Origin: Citrus sinensis | Taxonomy: Eukaryota; Streptophyta; Magnoliopsida; Sapindales; Rutaceae | DNA length: 64,000 bases | Direction: 5' to 3' | Assembly (NCBI RefSeq): GCF_022201045.2 | Contig: NC_068558.1 | Location: 33,065,501-33,129,500 of the forward strand | Shown here: piece after piece, positions 11,098 through 23,690 of the stretch | How positions within the stretch are numbered: position 1 is the first letter of the stretch | Layout: the number at the start of each line of letters is the position of its first letter | Position numbers and translations under genes: made by a program | Notes under the pieces: generated by a model | What the model was told of the DNA's origin: nothing | The model's input: only the letters and a program-made list of their open reading frames with translations | Databases searched by the model: none

Positions 11098-13277
11098 GAA
11101 AACCTAATTATTAATAATAATAATATTATTATTATTATTACTATTACTATTACTTCAAAAGTATTCAAAAAATTAATTTATATGGTTAACTAAAAGAGTT
11201 ATAGCAGAGTGAATTTTAAATATAATGTTTATTTTTCTATAGAATTCTATAAGGAAAGTTGAAAAGGAAATTACTTAGTTTTTATTTGGATAATTTTGCC
11301 CTTTAGTGTTGTACTTACAATATTAATTATAAAGAAAAATATAAAAAAACTCAGATTTAATATAATTTAATCTATTAAATAAATAATTAATAACTTAATT
11401 ATTGTAAATTGTATTTAAATTTATCATAACCGACAAGCTTATACAGTATGACTCGACGCATCATTCAGTGCCAGTGGTGAATCCTTTCAGTAAACAACGT
11501 GATGTCCACCCACCAAACAAAAAGACGACAAATTTTCAGAACTGACAAGTGTAAAGTGTATGGGCCCGCACGTACAGAGGATCATGGGTCGTTTATTGTT
11601 TTATCAAAAACCGACTTGCCGTTTCTTTATTTAAGTATCAGACAGCATGTCATCCGTAAGAATTTCCGGAGCTGAGAAGCGTAAAGCCGTAAACTGCATG
11701 CGCCGACGCATCCGCGGAATGATTTTACCATCAAACGATGTGCCATTCGTATCGATAACCTAAAGACGATGTGTCGTTCGCCTGCTTTACCTAACCGAAC
11801 AACAAACATAATTATGAACCCCGTAATTTGCAACTAGATATTTCAAACAAATTCAAGCAATCTTAAAGCTGGCCACAGTTTATTTAGAAGAAGGTTTTTG
11901 ACATCCCTTCACCTTCTACCTGTGATTTTTTACCAGATTGATTCGTAACTTTTAAGTGTCCTATACATAATTATCCACTTATTGATAAATTATATGTTGA
12001 CAGCTTCTAAACAACAGTGGATGACGCGTTATTAATCGTGTTATGCTCAAAAGACATGCCGTTCGCATCTTTAACCGGCAGACGACTTTTTGTCCGTTTG
12101 TTTTCCAATCAACTTGGTGATGGGGGCGGCGGCAATCAACATCATGCAAATCGTTTTTGCTTTATTTGTATTCATACCGCAGCATATGGACCCATAAAGG
12201 ATAAGATCGAATTAAATTTGACTATTTTCAACATAGTGACACGATATCTGCCAAAATCTTTTCGCTTCATAATCAAATGGTCCCAGTAGATCATTAGCAA
12301 GGACCCCTGTAATATTATTATTTATGTCATATCCCCTGAGGCCGAATAGTTTTCAATCGTCTTTATTTAATTAATAATCTAAATTTACAACCTGTAAAAG
12401 ATAAATCATTAATTTAAATTTTGCCCGTATCTTACTATTTTTTTATTTTAAAATATGTTTGTGTCACATGATTTGTTTTAATAATTAATCTTTTTTTTTT
12501 TTTGAGGTGGATCTATAGTTTGCTTCCTAATCATGTGAGTGATAAATTGATAAATTTTTTGCGGCGCAGACAAGTGGCCGCATATAGAGCTTTAAATTAT
12601 AGCAAGTTATTATTGGCATTAAATTAATTACTTAATATTTATGAGATTTCATCAACTATTTACGGTGCATTTGATATTGATTTTAAGCTTAAAAATTACA
12701 ACACTAAAGTGTTTGATAAACATTAACTGTTATACTTTATAAATTATATTTATAATAAAAAATATATTATATCTTTAATAATTTTATTAAAATTATTATT
12801 TAAAATTTATATTTACTATATATTATTAATTTTTATTTAATAATTATATTTTTTTCTATAACAGCTATAACTTAAAATTTACGTTACCTCAATTCCAAAT
12901 ATACCTTAATGCCTAACACTACATGCCCCATTGTAACTCTTAATCATATTAAGTAAAATAGTAAGGGTTCATATGAAAATATTCTCATTGAACGGATATC
13001 GATTCATCGAATATACTATAAATATAAAAGCTCCTTTTTAAAGTGAAAATTTCAAACCGTGCCCACGTTGATTCATGAATATTCCAAACAAGCCCAAAAT
13101 CTGGACAAGGACTGCAAGTAAAAGCTTGTACACTTAATAAATTCCTAACAAAAACTAAAAATTCTTGTCAACGTCACAGCTTTAACTGCCAACAAATTGC
13201 CTGTACAAAACTTTCTCATATCCTATAACTGAAAGCAAGATCATTTGAGTCGAATCCAAAAGAAAAGAAAGAAAATA
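11098..13277. other. Intergenic region upstream of URH1
   Basis: No coding exon recognised. It contains diverged copies of a motif resembling 'acgatgtgccattcg' near 11497, 11738-11780 and 12050, and a likely MITE at 12665-12905. A TATAAATATAAAAG string near 13017 lies about 260 bp before the URH1 start codon and could be its TATA box. Confidence 0.5.
12665..12905. mobile_element. Probable Tourist-like MITE (241 bp)
   Basis: The left end CGGTGCATTTGATATTGA and the reverse-complemented right end GGTATATTTGGAATTGA form an imperfect inverted repeat. TTA flanks both sides (12662-12664 and 12906-12908). The centre is AT-rich and non-coding. Related in style to the element at 8951-9123. Confidence 0.5.
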
Positions 13278-16235
13278 ATGGCAACAGAACCGAAGAAGAT
13301 CATCATTGACACTGACCCTGGTGTTGGTAAGTCTTTTTTACATCAACTGTATCATCAAATTATTTGTTTTTAAGATCTGGGTATTTTTTATTTTCACAAT
13401 TGAAGCAATAGATTTGGATTTCATGTCGTTGCAGATGATGCCATGGCTATACTTCTGGCCTTGAGGTCACCTGAAGTGGAGGTTATTGGACTTACTACAA
13501 TTTATGGCAACGTTTATACAACTCTTGCCACCAGGAACGCCTTGCATTTGGTAACTAAGACAAGATTTTCACTCTTTGTTTCTGTGGTTTTTTATTGGTT
13601 TGTGAATGTTTGTGCAAATGGGTTGATTTGATATGGCTCAGATTTAGATATTTTTGATAGTTTTGATTGATTGGGGGTGCTGTGTTTTGTGGATTAGTTG
13701 GAGATTGCAGGGAGGACTGATATCCCGGTGGCTGAAGGATCCCATGTCACCATCACCGTATGTGCTTCCCTCTTTTTTGTTTCACAAATTTTCATCTACT
13801 TGCATGAGCTGATAATACCTGAAATTATGGGATGTTTCTATCAATTATTTACTCAATGAATGAAGGTTAATGTATGTGTCCGATTTTCTAGTGAATTATT
13901 ATTAAGGCAAAAATATTAGTCTATAGGAATGTATAACAGAGAAGTTGGAGTCATGTGGATGACATTGTTATACTTTACCTGACAAAATTTTAGCTTGAGA
14001 TCTTGAACGTGTATCACAATTATTACTCAGCAAACCTTAACTGATGTTTTGTTGGGTATTGAGGTTGTCAATGTTTTGACTTGTTCTTTCATGTGAAGCA
14101 AGGTACAAAACTTCGCATTGCTGATTTTGTCCATGGTGCTGACGGACTTGGCAACCAGAATTTCCATCCACCAAAAGGGAAGCCAATTGCACAGTCAGCA
14201 GCTGATTTTATTGTTGAGCAAGCAAATCTTTACCCTGGGAAAATTACTGTGGTTGCATTGGGGCCACTAACAAATATTGCATTGGTCAGATTTTCATTCA
14301 TTGAACATTTGTTTTTGTTGCAAGTACAATCTATATTACTTCTTAACCAACCATCTATTTATACAGGCTATTCAACAAGATCCTGCATTTGTTAAAAACA
14401 TTGGGCAGATAGTTATTCTTGGTGGTGCTTTTGCAGTAAATGGGAATGTTAACCCAGCAGCAGAGGCCAATGTAAATTCCTCAAATCTAATTCTTCAGTT
14501 GCCAAGTGTTTTGACTATTCAAGTCATAAACAGCTAATGATGTAATATATTGTATGCTTCTACTGCACTCAGTACTCTTTCCGGCCTACTTAGTTGTGAC
14601 TCGTCACATTTGATTGTGTCAGTGATGTTTAACTTGCCTGAGGTTCATCCATTTTTTATAATCAGTAGTTTTGCAATTGTTCTCTCTCTCTCTCTATATA
14701 TATATATCTTTCTGATCCGTGATTGGAATGAGCAGATTTTTGGTGATCCAGATGCTGCAGATATTGTATTCACATGTGGAGCAGATGTTGTGGCTGTGGG
14801 TATTAATGTTACGCATCAAGTTGTTATGACAGGTATTTGTCAGAAAATCTTGTGTCACTTGTTATTCATTTAAATGGAAACAACATCAATGTGTAATGAT
14901 GTCATGTGCTAATCAATGTCCTGATGCTTTTACTAAAGTAGTATGAATTCTGTTGTCCAGGCTAAATACTTAACAATGTTGTATCTCCAACACAGTAGCA
15001 GCTTTTCTACTTTTTTAAGTTACCTTAAGTTGCACTTGCATCCCACCAAATTGTGTCTCTGAATTTTGATAACCTTGCATACTGGTGTCTATAATAAATT
15101 TCCTCCACCTTTTTTTTTTCCCCATTTTTCTTTTTCCTTGTCAAACAATTATAAGTTCTTATGATTGCATTAATTACCTCCACATTCTTTCCAAGCCTAT
15201 TTGGAGTTACTGAATTCTTTTTTGACGCCTTTCCGTTTCTGTAGAGTTAATTCTAAACATTGAAAGCATATCCATTTTTTTTCATTTAAGCAATTATCTG
15301 TGCATAAACTTGGATGAGCATAATATTCTTGACTATTGTTATTGTAAGCTTGTAACTAGATGTTAGTCCATTTATTTGCTTATTTCATTTGATTTTTTTA
15401 TCTTTTTTCTTACCTTTTAGATGCTGATAGAGACAAGTTGGTTTGTTCAAATGGAAAACATGCGCAGTATTTATGCAAAATCTTAGAGGTCTACTTCTCT
15501 TATCATCATGATGCATACAATACAAAAGGTTTGTTCATTTGATGAAAGTGGGTTGATATACCCTTGAAAGTCTGAAGAACGACCATACTCCTGCTAATAA
15601 TAATTCAATTCTTCATATAGGCGTTTACCTTCATGATCCAACAGCTCTTCTTATAGCTGTTAATCCTTCGCTATTCACTTACATGGAGGCCGTCATTAGA
15701 GTCCAGACTAGTGGCATTACAAGGGGACTCACATTATTATACAACAAACAAAAGAGGTAGGATTTTTCATATCAGCAACTTTGATTATTGTGGTCGGTTG
15801 ATGTGATTTGTAGATACCAAATATATGTTGATTGAAGCCAAGGGACTTGACTGCTACAAAACCAAATTGGTGCTAACTTTATTCAAGAACTTAACAGACG
15901 AAGGAAAAATGAATTTGATAAATTGTGTGTGTAAATGATGGTTTAAGGCCGTAATTAGCCGAGAACTTATTTCACAAAATCAAATACTTTTGTATGTGTC
16001 TGGAAAAGTAAGATAAGTAACACGCGTCTCTTACATTACAGGTTCTGAACATAGGCTTCTTTGAACTCTCTGTTGTTTGTCATAACATCTTCATTGAGCT
16101 CCCACTGACTCATCTCTTTAAACCAGGTTTGCTGAAATCACTGAATGGTCTGATAAACCTTGGGTTAAGGTTGCAGTCACGGTTGATGCTCCGGCTGTCT
16201 ATAAATTGTTCATGGATCGGCTTATGGACTCATAA
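13278..16235 (+). CDS. URH1: Uridine nucleosidase (nucleoside N-ribohydrolase 1)
   Basis: Hydrolyses uridine to uracil and ribose in cytosolic pyrimidine salvage and degradation. Related plant enzymes also accept inosine or xanthosine. Nine exons: 13278-13326, 13435-13550, 13698-13757, 14099-14284, 14367-14471, 14736-14832, 15421-15528, 15621-15756 and 16127-16235. They total 966 nt, giving 321 aa, close to the usual plant length. The N-terminus IIIDTDPGVDDAMAILLAL is the calcium-binding Asp cluster of the inosine-uridine-preferring hydrolase family. Further family signatures are FVHGADGLGN, ALGPLTNIALA, GQIVILGGAFAVNGNVNPAAEAN and the C-terminal YLHDPTALL with its active-site His-Asp. All junctions are GT-AG and phases agree, so the gene looks intact. 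Confidence 0.95.
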
Positions 16236-16774
16236 ATATATTCAACCTATGAAATTGTCCTTGATTTGACATCCTGCAATTGATAGTAATCAACCATTCT
16301 TGGCAATAAAATTGTCCTTGATTTCCAGTTCTGGACCATCTTTTGTAAAACATCCGATCAAATGGTGGCATTGAGCTTGAAATGACCTTTACAACTTCAG
16401 ATTTATTGCACAATAAAGACAATTGCATATATATATTTTTTATTTTTCTGTTTAAATGTAACATTGATGTTTTAATAATGTAACATATTCCATAATTGAA
16501 ACCCCATGTCAGTTCTACCACTCTGCAGTCAATTTGCATATTCCTTCATTTATATTATTTTTTAACAACATAAATCCGAAAATGTAAGTAATTTTTATTT
16601 ACATTACATATGATAATTTTACTTCTCGTAAATTTTAGTTGTCAATCTATTATCATTTCCTAAATTCAGTGAAAAATGGCTCTTTGGCCTTTGCCATCAA
16701 CAATTTTAACCCCCCCCCCCCATAAAAAAGACTAACATCGTAACATGACACACGAGGACCTATTTTAATAAAGG
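16236..16774. other. URH1 3' flank, no gene seen
   Basis: Non-coding. It holds a near-duplicate 'aattgtccttgattt' at about 16253 and 16311, and a run of about 12 C at 16710-16721 shortly before the Mutator-like element. Confidence 0.6.
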
Positions 16775-16888
16775 GTAATTTTCGGATACCTCCCATAAGG
16801 TTTACCTATGTTACACTTAGAGAGAATGTATGAACATATTGACATATAGCACCCCTGAATGTATATAAGCGTTAGGGAGCCGTTTGGT
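16775..16888 (+). repeat. Left terminal inverted repeat of the MULE
   Basis: 114 bp from gtaattttcgg to gccgtttggt. Pairs with 24069-24182 with about 13 mismatches and no gap. Shared landmarks are tacacttaga, gacatatagcacccc and gttagggagcc. Confidence 0.92.
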
Positions 16889-19130
16889 AGTCAAGGGTGA
16901 TAACGTAATTATAAAAATTTAATATTTTTAAATGGTTAAGAAACAGTAAACTGATTAAACTAAACACTTGCATCCTGCACAATGACTGCTGAACGAAAGC
17001 ATTGTACATAAATAATGCACAGTGACAAAGCATGGAATACAATGAAAACCAAAGGGATGGCGACCCATCTCTACTTCTTCTCATGGGTTGACTTTCATTC
17101 CCATATGATACCCACTAGTTCAACTTATATGGACTTAAAGATACAGTGAGAAAAATTCTCTGACATTAAGCATGTCAAGAACTAAATTCCAACCACAACC
17201 GGCATCTGAGCAGTCAATCAATGAAGAACGCACTAGGTGTGTATTTCCATAAAATCTTTAAGCTTAATTTTGGTTTAATTTATTCTTATATTCTATTCAA
17301 TAGGCTGCTAGTTTAGTTGACTAGTGGGCTTTTCTCTTACGAGTCTAGTTCTTATTTGTATAGTGCCTGTGCTAATGTAGAAGACTTGTGTTGGTATTAT
17401 GTGAATAGATAAATTGGTATAGAAATCCAATACATAAAAAGTGATTACAATATATCATATGCTTTCGTTTGTTTCAATCAGTATGGGCATTCATGAATTT
17501 AAAAATGTTGTTCATCTTTAGTGTATCCGCTTGTTTACCTTGGTTCTTCACTTTCCAATGCAATCCTAATTACTTGAGGACTTTGTGATCGAGCCCAATT
17601 TTGAATCCAATAGATGCAAATGTTCTTTGAAAGGTAACTCTAGACTTTGTTATGTTGACATTGACTTAAAATTCGATATGATATTCTAGTTGAGTATATG
17701 ATAGAAAATTGTATGTGTTTGCATATTTGTTAAGATTTTTTGCACTGATTCAAAGAATCTTAAAATGTTCTTTAAAACCTAAACATCGGTTGTTTCAAAG
17801 AAATATAAGAGGTTTGGGCTTTGTCATGAGAGAAGGTAAAATTAAAAATGGCAAGGGTTGGGCTGGAACTCAAAGATATTATTCCATCCTTTCTTCTAGC
17901 AAGCATAGAGTAGATATTTTGGGTACACTGTTGGGAGGTTTTCTTTCTGCTTGTTCTTTCGAACGGTAAGAAATAATGATTATTTGAATAAATTTTTATG
18001 AGTACATAATCAAAATATGTGTTTCCTATGGCTGGTACAAAGAGCTTCACAAGGCTAGAATGTAATACTTGCGACTAGTCAAGGTATGTTCTTTGATCCC
18101 TTTAGAAATAGTATGCTAGTTTCAGGAACTTGCTGTGATTGGCAAAATTGAAAGGATTGCTTATTGCATTTTTTATATTCTTGTTAGATTTTAGGAATTT
18201 AACCTTGTAGCATAAGCAAAGTTACTGAGATTTACACATTTGTATATAGCCAATATGCCCAAATACTACTAATAATAGCATTAATTCACTCATCAGTTAT
18301 GCAATATCAGCGCTTAGCATTCTATAAACTACTATTATCCATATATTTTTGTAAAGGCTAGTTATTTTTGTCATTGTTTACGCAACTTGCTATACTTTGA
18401 CATTGAGGCAATGATAGATGGTAAAATTTTTTATGTTGGTTTAGCTATTCCAGAGCAGTATAGCTTGCACAAACTATGGGTTGATATTAGGGATGCTTGT
18501 TGAGGTCATCCTATTAGGAATGCAAATAGGATAAAGGTTCAAGTGATATTTCCATGGCAGTCTGAGCAGCAAACAATTTTGACTGATAAAGACTTGTTAG
18601 AGACATTTGAACAACCTAGAGTAAAGGGGTACAATTGGGCTAGGTTTGCAGTGACTCCTGAAAAAGTGCTTTCAGATATGAATAGGGTTGAAAGTTCAGT
18701 ATAAAAGTGCACTCAGCAATTGAATAATGATGTGGAAAGTGGAAATAAAGAGTTGTATAATTGTTATGATGCATCTGTAGATGAATTTGAAGATGATTAT
18801 GAGACTGATCCACATGATTCTAATCTGGTTGGTTCTAATCCAGATGATTATAAAGATGATTATGAGACTGATCCACATGGTAATGATCTTGATGACTATG
18901 AATCTGGAGATGACAGTAGAGGTGAATCAGATGATGATGTTGTCCAAGAACAAACTTGCATTAAATATGAAAAAAAAAAATGCATGTGACTTTGAGTTTA
19001 ATTCTGTTGGTGATGAGATATTGTTAAAGCCTGGACAATTGTTTATCAATGTGTGGGAGTTCAGAAAAGTGTTGAAGGTCTTTGCAATTACAAATGGATT
19101 CAGACTGAAAAAGTTAAAGAATAAAAAAAC

Positions 19131-20352
19131 TGTTAGCCTATATGACTATAGATATTGATTTTGATGATAACAAACCACATGTGTTGATTAAACAAAGATT
19201 AATGAATTGTGCTTTTATAATAAGAAAATGATGTTATGGAATTAAAGTATTTTGGACTAAAATGAAAGTATTTTAAAACCTTTGATATTGTTTTAAAATT
19301 TTAGATTTGGACCTATTTGAAATTATTTAAATATTTTGGGTCATTCTATAATTTCACATAGTTTGAGTGAAATCATAATTTCAGAAAGTTTTGGGATTCA
19401 CAAAGTATTATTTAGAAATTCTAAAATTGGACCTATTTGAAAGCTTTCATAACATTTTAGGTCATAATATAATTTTATAAAGTTTTAGGGTCAAGCTATA
19501 AATTTAAAAAATATATCACTGTAGCAGTTACTGTAGCAAGCGACTAATCGGATATGGTAAGTGGCAATCCGGATTTTGGGCAGTAAGCTTCTAGAGCATA
19601 AACGGCTATTCGGATTTCGCAAGCGACTATCCGGATTTCAAAAACGGCTATTCGAATTTTAAAAGCGGCTATCCGAATATAAAAAGTGGCATGTCAGATA
19701 TTCTGAAATTCAAATTTTTTCCTTAATGGTAACATAAAAGCGGCTAACCGGATTCCATAAACGGTAAGCCGGTTATGACCAAAATGTGCATAACGACTAG
19801 TTTTTTAGCTCAAATTAAATAAATTCAAATCCAATTCATTTTCAAGCTCTCTAGCAAGCATAAACAAAAAGCACACGAGATATCTTGAACTCTCAATTCG
19901 CAAATCATAAAACATTGAATCATCTCTTGTTCTTCATTTTGAATATCTACTCTTTGAGTGAGTTTTGTTGTAACTTTCATTTCTTCATCTTAATTGTAAG
20001 TGTTTGAGTGTGTGAGACACTTGAGTGAAGAGATTAGGAGATAATTTCTTTGTTGTAAAGGTTCATTGACACCTTGAAGTCAATTGTAAATATTTCAAGT
20101 CTTGGAAAGGCTCGGATAGTGAAATCATCAAGCTTGGATCGCTTGGAGGCGTGGACGTAGGCGGGGATTGGTGAACCACGTAAAAATTCATGTGTTTGTT
20201 TCTCTTCTCCCTTACTCATTTATTATTGTGCTTTTATTGAACTTATTGCTTTTGAATTTATTAAGGCGTTAGATTTGATTGTTGTGTGGCTTTGTTAAGA
20301 TAATTTTTAAAAACCAATTCACCTCCCTCTTGGGTTGCACACTTATATTTCA
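19131..20352 (+). mobile_element. Solo LTR, Ty1/copia-like, inside the transposase gene
   Basis: A 1222-bp insert starting TGTTAGCC and ending TTTCA, flanked by aaac/aaaac on both sides (19126-19130 and 20352-20356). Deleting it rejoins the transposase frame between GFRLKKLKNKK and RVTYVCATPNC. The start region TGATTTTGATGATAACAA and the AATTCACCTCCCTCTTGGGT string near the end resemble LTRs of copia elements, perhaps Sirevirus type. No gag-pol or primer-binding site follows, so it is a solo LTR left by recombination. Confidence 0.85.
19531..19780. repeat. Degenerate minisatellite within the solo LTR
   Basis: About eight or nine degenerate units of roughly 21 bp with consensus near AARCGGCTATCCGGATTT. 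Examples are aacggctattcggattt, aagcgactatccggattt, aagcggctatccgaat and aagcggctaaccggatt. One stretch (about 19690-19735) breaks the array. Confidence 0.85.
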
Positions 20353-22009
20353 AAACAAGGGTGACATATGTGTGTGCTACACCAAATTGCACTTGGAGAA
20401 TCCATGCAAGCCCTAATTGGAATAGGAGATCATTTCAGATTAAGACTTACTTCCCTGAGCACACTTGTTCTAGAGTTGATGACAATTATGAGGCAACTTC
20501 GAATTGGATAGCAACCACATATCTACATTTGTTTAAGGCCAATCCTGACATCAAGAGTTCTGTTATAGCTACTACTTTGATGCAAAGATATGGAATTGAA
20601 TGCAATAATCAGAAGTTGTACAGGGCCAAAAGGAAAGCACTTGAGTTACTTGGTGAAGACCATAAGACCAGTTACAGTAAATTATTTAGGTACATGCATG
20701 CTTTGTTAAATTCCAATCTTGGTTCCACTATCTCTTTTGGAAGGGATTGGATTGGCGGTGCTGAATTTCCCACATTCAAGAGGTTTTTCTTCTGTATTGA
20801 CAGTAGTAGAAGGGGATTTTTTTAAGGGTATAGGCCATTCATCGGGGTTGATGGCTGTCACTTAAAAGGACCGTATAAAGGTGTATTCCTAATCGCTGTC
20901 AGCATTGATGCAAACTATGGAATTTATTCCTTGGCTATGTGTGTGGTTGACACTGAGAATAATGAGTCTTAACAGTATTTTTTTGGAAAAATTATATGAT
21001 CAAGTCGGCTATAATGGTGGTGAAGGTTTATGCTTCATGAGTGATAGGCAAAAAGGTGTCCTCAATGCATTAGATAGAGTATTTCCTCTGTCGTTGAAGA
21101 GGTATTGATGTAAGCATATCTATGCAAACTTCAAGAACAAGTTTCCTGGGTTGTTATTGAAAAAAGTTTTCTGTAAGGCCTGTAGGAGTTCTAGTGCTAC
21201 TGACTTTCATTCCCATATGCAAGAATTGAAGAATATAACTCCCAATGGTTATGAATGGCTAATGAAAATTCCCATTGCATGTTGGGCAAATCATTTGTTC
21301 TCCTCACACACAAAATGCAACTATGTACTAATTACATGACTGAATCTTTTAATAATTGGATTAACAACTACAGAGGTTTGTCAATTGTGAGGATGTTTAA
21401 GGAGATACAAAGGAAAATCATGCGCTTAATTCACAAAAGGCATGAGGCAGCCCTTGGATAGAATGATGAGCTTTCACCAGGTGTGAGAAGAAAGATTGTT
21501 GAGGGAAGACTAGTAGCAAGATCATTGTCTATCATTTTTAGGCATAATGAAACTTTTGAGGTAGTTAAAGATGCGACAAATATTATTATTATTGATTTAC
21601 CGAAAAAGAATTGTGACTGTGGTGAATGGGGAATCTGTGGACTTTCTTGCAAACATGCCCTTTGTTGCATAGATGCAAAGAGATACCATGTAGAAGACTT
21701 TATACATCCATATTTGAAAAATGCAGCTTTTATTGGGACATAAAAACATCAGTTTACACCAATTTCAGATGAAAAAAAGTGGCCACTTGAACTTCACGAC
21801 AATTTGCAGCCACCGACAGCCATAAGATCAGCTGGCAGACCTCAGACTAAAAAGAGGAAAGAAGAAGGTGAATCCTTAACATTTAAGCGAAGTTCAAGTG
21901 TAAGGTGTTCTCGTTGTGACCATTGGGGACATAATAAGAGGACTTGCCTAAGGGCAACTCGTGATAATGAGAAGAAAAGGGCTAAGGGCAAGGTAAAACA
22001 AATGTATTG

Positions 22010-23270
22010 AAATTATTCTTAATGAAAACTACTGCAGACACATGATTTATGAACTAATCACTAATTTTCATTTTCTAGACACCAATTAGTAAGACCAACT
22101 CACAGGATTTAGACAATCCATCTAGCCAAACGCAGTCATCTACCCATGATAATGGTAATAATGATTTTGGAAACATTTGAAGTTACTTAATATTCTTAAT
22201 TTTATGGTTTTTATACTGAATATGCAATATGCTTACAAGGCATTTGACTCAAGAATGATTACTAAAGTTAAAGCATCCAGCAGATTCAAGAACATAGAGC
22301 TAAAAGTATGTGACAAGACAGAGCACATATATAACCTCCTACTCTATTTTTTTAAGGGGATTAGATGATGCAACACCTTTGAAGTGTCCAGAGCATCAAT
22401 AGATGGTGTATAATCTCTTACTCACCTAATATATAGGTTTGAGTACTTTTGATTTATACTTTGCTGAAAGGTAGAGACTTTCATACTGCCAAAAATAGGT
22501 CATTATGAGAGATATAACTATATATATTTATATGTTGTGCTTCTGTCACTTGTAAAGACTCGGTGTGTTGTAGCCAAAGAATGAATGTTCAAATTGAGTT
22601 TCTGTTGGAATGCCAATTATCCATATGAGCATGCTTTGTGGTTTCATATTATATATTATACTTTGATTTAAATTTATGTGGTTGCTTGTTGTTTTAATGT
22701 TCTGATGATATTAAGATAGAGTTAAGTGAGCTTGCAGTTGAATAAACTTGAATGAGATAATGAGCAACGGATTAAAGCTTATTTTATACTAAGCAAACTT
22801 ATATTGTTCTAAATGTCTCATGTCATGTTGTTTCTTGGAAAGCTGTAAAATATCTCTCCCTTCCAATTTCTTTTTGGTGGCTGGTAGCAGTTGTCAATGT
22901 CTTATATAAAATTATATATTGATTAAATTCTTGTGTTCATCGACACACAATTCTTTAATTTTACAAATGTTACTTTTCTGCTGGATTATGCATTCAGCTA
23001 ATCTAGATATTGAACTTGAATGGGTTCGTTATTTGCATTTATATGCAAAAGTCATACACATTATTAAAGCTCATTTTATGTTCATATTAATGTTCTACTA
23101 GTCATAGTAGATAATAAAATTGAATAGGATAGTGAGCTACTGATTAAAGCTTAGATGCATTTTATGTTTATATTTAGCTAGTCATGCAAATTGCTGTTAA
23201 GTTCACATTCATGGTAGTAGTTGATCATTACATACTTTAGGTACTAAAACATGCATCTGTTGCATAATGC
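22010..23270. other. MULE interior, no gene recognised
   Basis: AT-rich sequence between the transposase relic and the convergent GRF-finger ORF. The first 170 bases after the stop may still be 3' exon or UTR of the transposase (TPISKTNSQDLDNPSSQTQSS at about 22079-22140 is open). Nothing else is supported. Confidence 0.5.
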
Positions 23271-23690
23271 CTACTTTGTAGCTAAAACTACACCCACTAT
23301 TAAAACTATAGTAGCACAGATGAAAAAGAACATGTTCAAGAAACATATTGTCTTCATGCCACTGCATTTCCCTATTGTTTTATGTGTTTTTTGCATCAGC
23401 AACTTCAAATCTTTCAACTCTTTTTGCATGTTCAGCAGCAACTTATAATTTGCTTGACATGTTCCTACACATTCAAATATTTCACCTTTATTGAAATCAT
23501 TAAGGGATGGCATCCAGAACTTGGAGTAGTCGCAGCCATGTCGGCTGTCCATACAGCAATAATATAGCTTGTTTCGGTTGTCATCCAATTCTGAAATCTT
23601 CACACTAGCTCTTTTGTTGCACTTACATATCTTATTTGCAAATCGAATGAGGTTGCCATTAATCTCATTCCTCCATCCTCTGCTTTCGTG
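23271..23690 (-). CDS. MULE accessory ORF: GRF zinc finger, coiled coil, membrane tail
   Basis: Runs opposite to the transposase. The frame reads ...ICKCNKRASVK then NRNKLYYCCMDSRHGCDYSKFW, matching the GRF-type zinc finger spacing (C-x-C, an R/K-x-x-[FY]-x-C step, and C-x-[FY]-x-x-[FW]). A short helical, charged segment follows (LLNMQKELKDLKLLMQKTHK), then a C-terminal hydrophobic stretch ending FFFICATIVLIVGVVLATK. This architecture is common in small plant proteins often tied to transposons. The frame stays open upstream to at least 23690 without a clear ATG; only GTG occurs near 23603, so the 5' end may be spliced or lost. The position is like that of the second, convergent gene of MuDR, but the sequence is not recognisably MURB. 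Confidence 0.6.
   Translation of the reverse strand, partial: HESRGWRNEINGNLIRFANKICKCNKRASVKISELDDNRNKLYYCCMDSRHGCDYSKFWMPSLNDFNKGEIFECVGTCQANYKLLLNMQKELKDLKLLMQKTHKTIGKCSGMKTICFLNMFFFICATIVLIVGVVLATK

Larger units (their letters stand above)
18411..22009 (+). pseudogene. MURA-like MULE transposase, multiply disrupted
   Basis: Translation in shifting frames gives the order expected of plant mudrA proteins. An N-terminal region (MIDGKIFYVGLAIPE) is followed by an acidic stretch with repeated DDYETDPH (about 18780-18890). Next come the MuDR DNA-binding part (LKPGQLFINVWEFRKVLKVF then CATPNCTWRIHASPNW) and the DDE core (FIGVDGCHLKGPYKG, then FMSDRQKGVLNALDRVFP, then TESFNNWI). A SWIM finger CDCGEWGICGLSCKH and a zinc knuckle CSRCDHWGHNKRTC close it. 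Disruptions include TGA at 18501, TAA at 18702, a frameshift at the A-run near 18970, the LTR insertion at 19131, and stops at 20823, 20970, 21106 and 21460. It cannot make active transposase. Confidence 0.92.

Noticed and set aside
16710-16721. Poly-C run
   Set aside because: Simple homopolymer with no partner G-run; may vary by slippage or sequencing error.
18781-19158. Separate 125-codon gene overlapping the acidic transposase region
   Set aside because: Its first half is a frame-shifted reading of the DDYETDPH repeats. Only the second half (after the A-run) is the real transposase frame, so it is a frameshift product.
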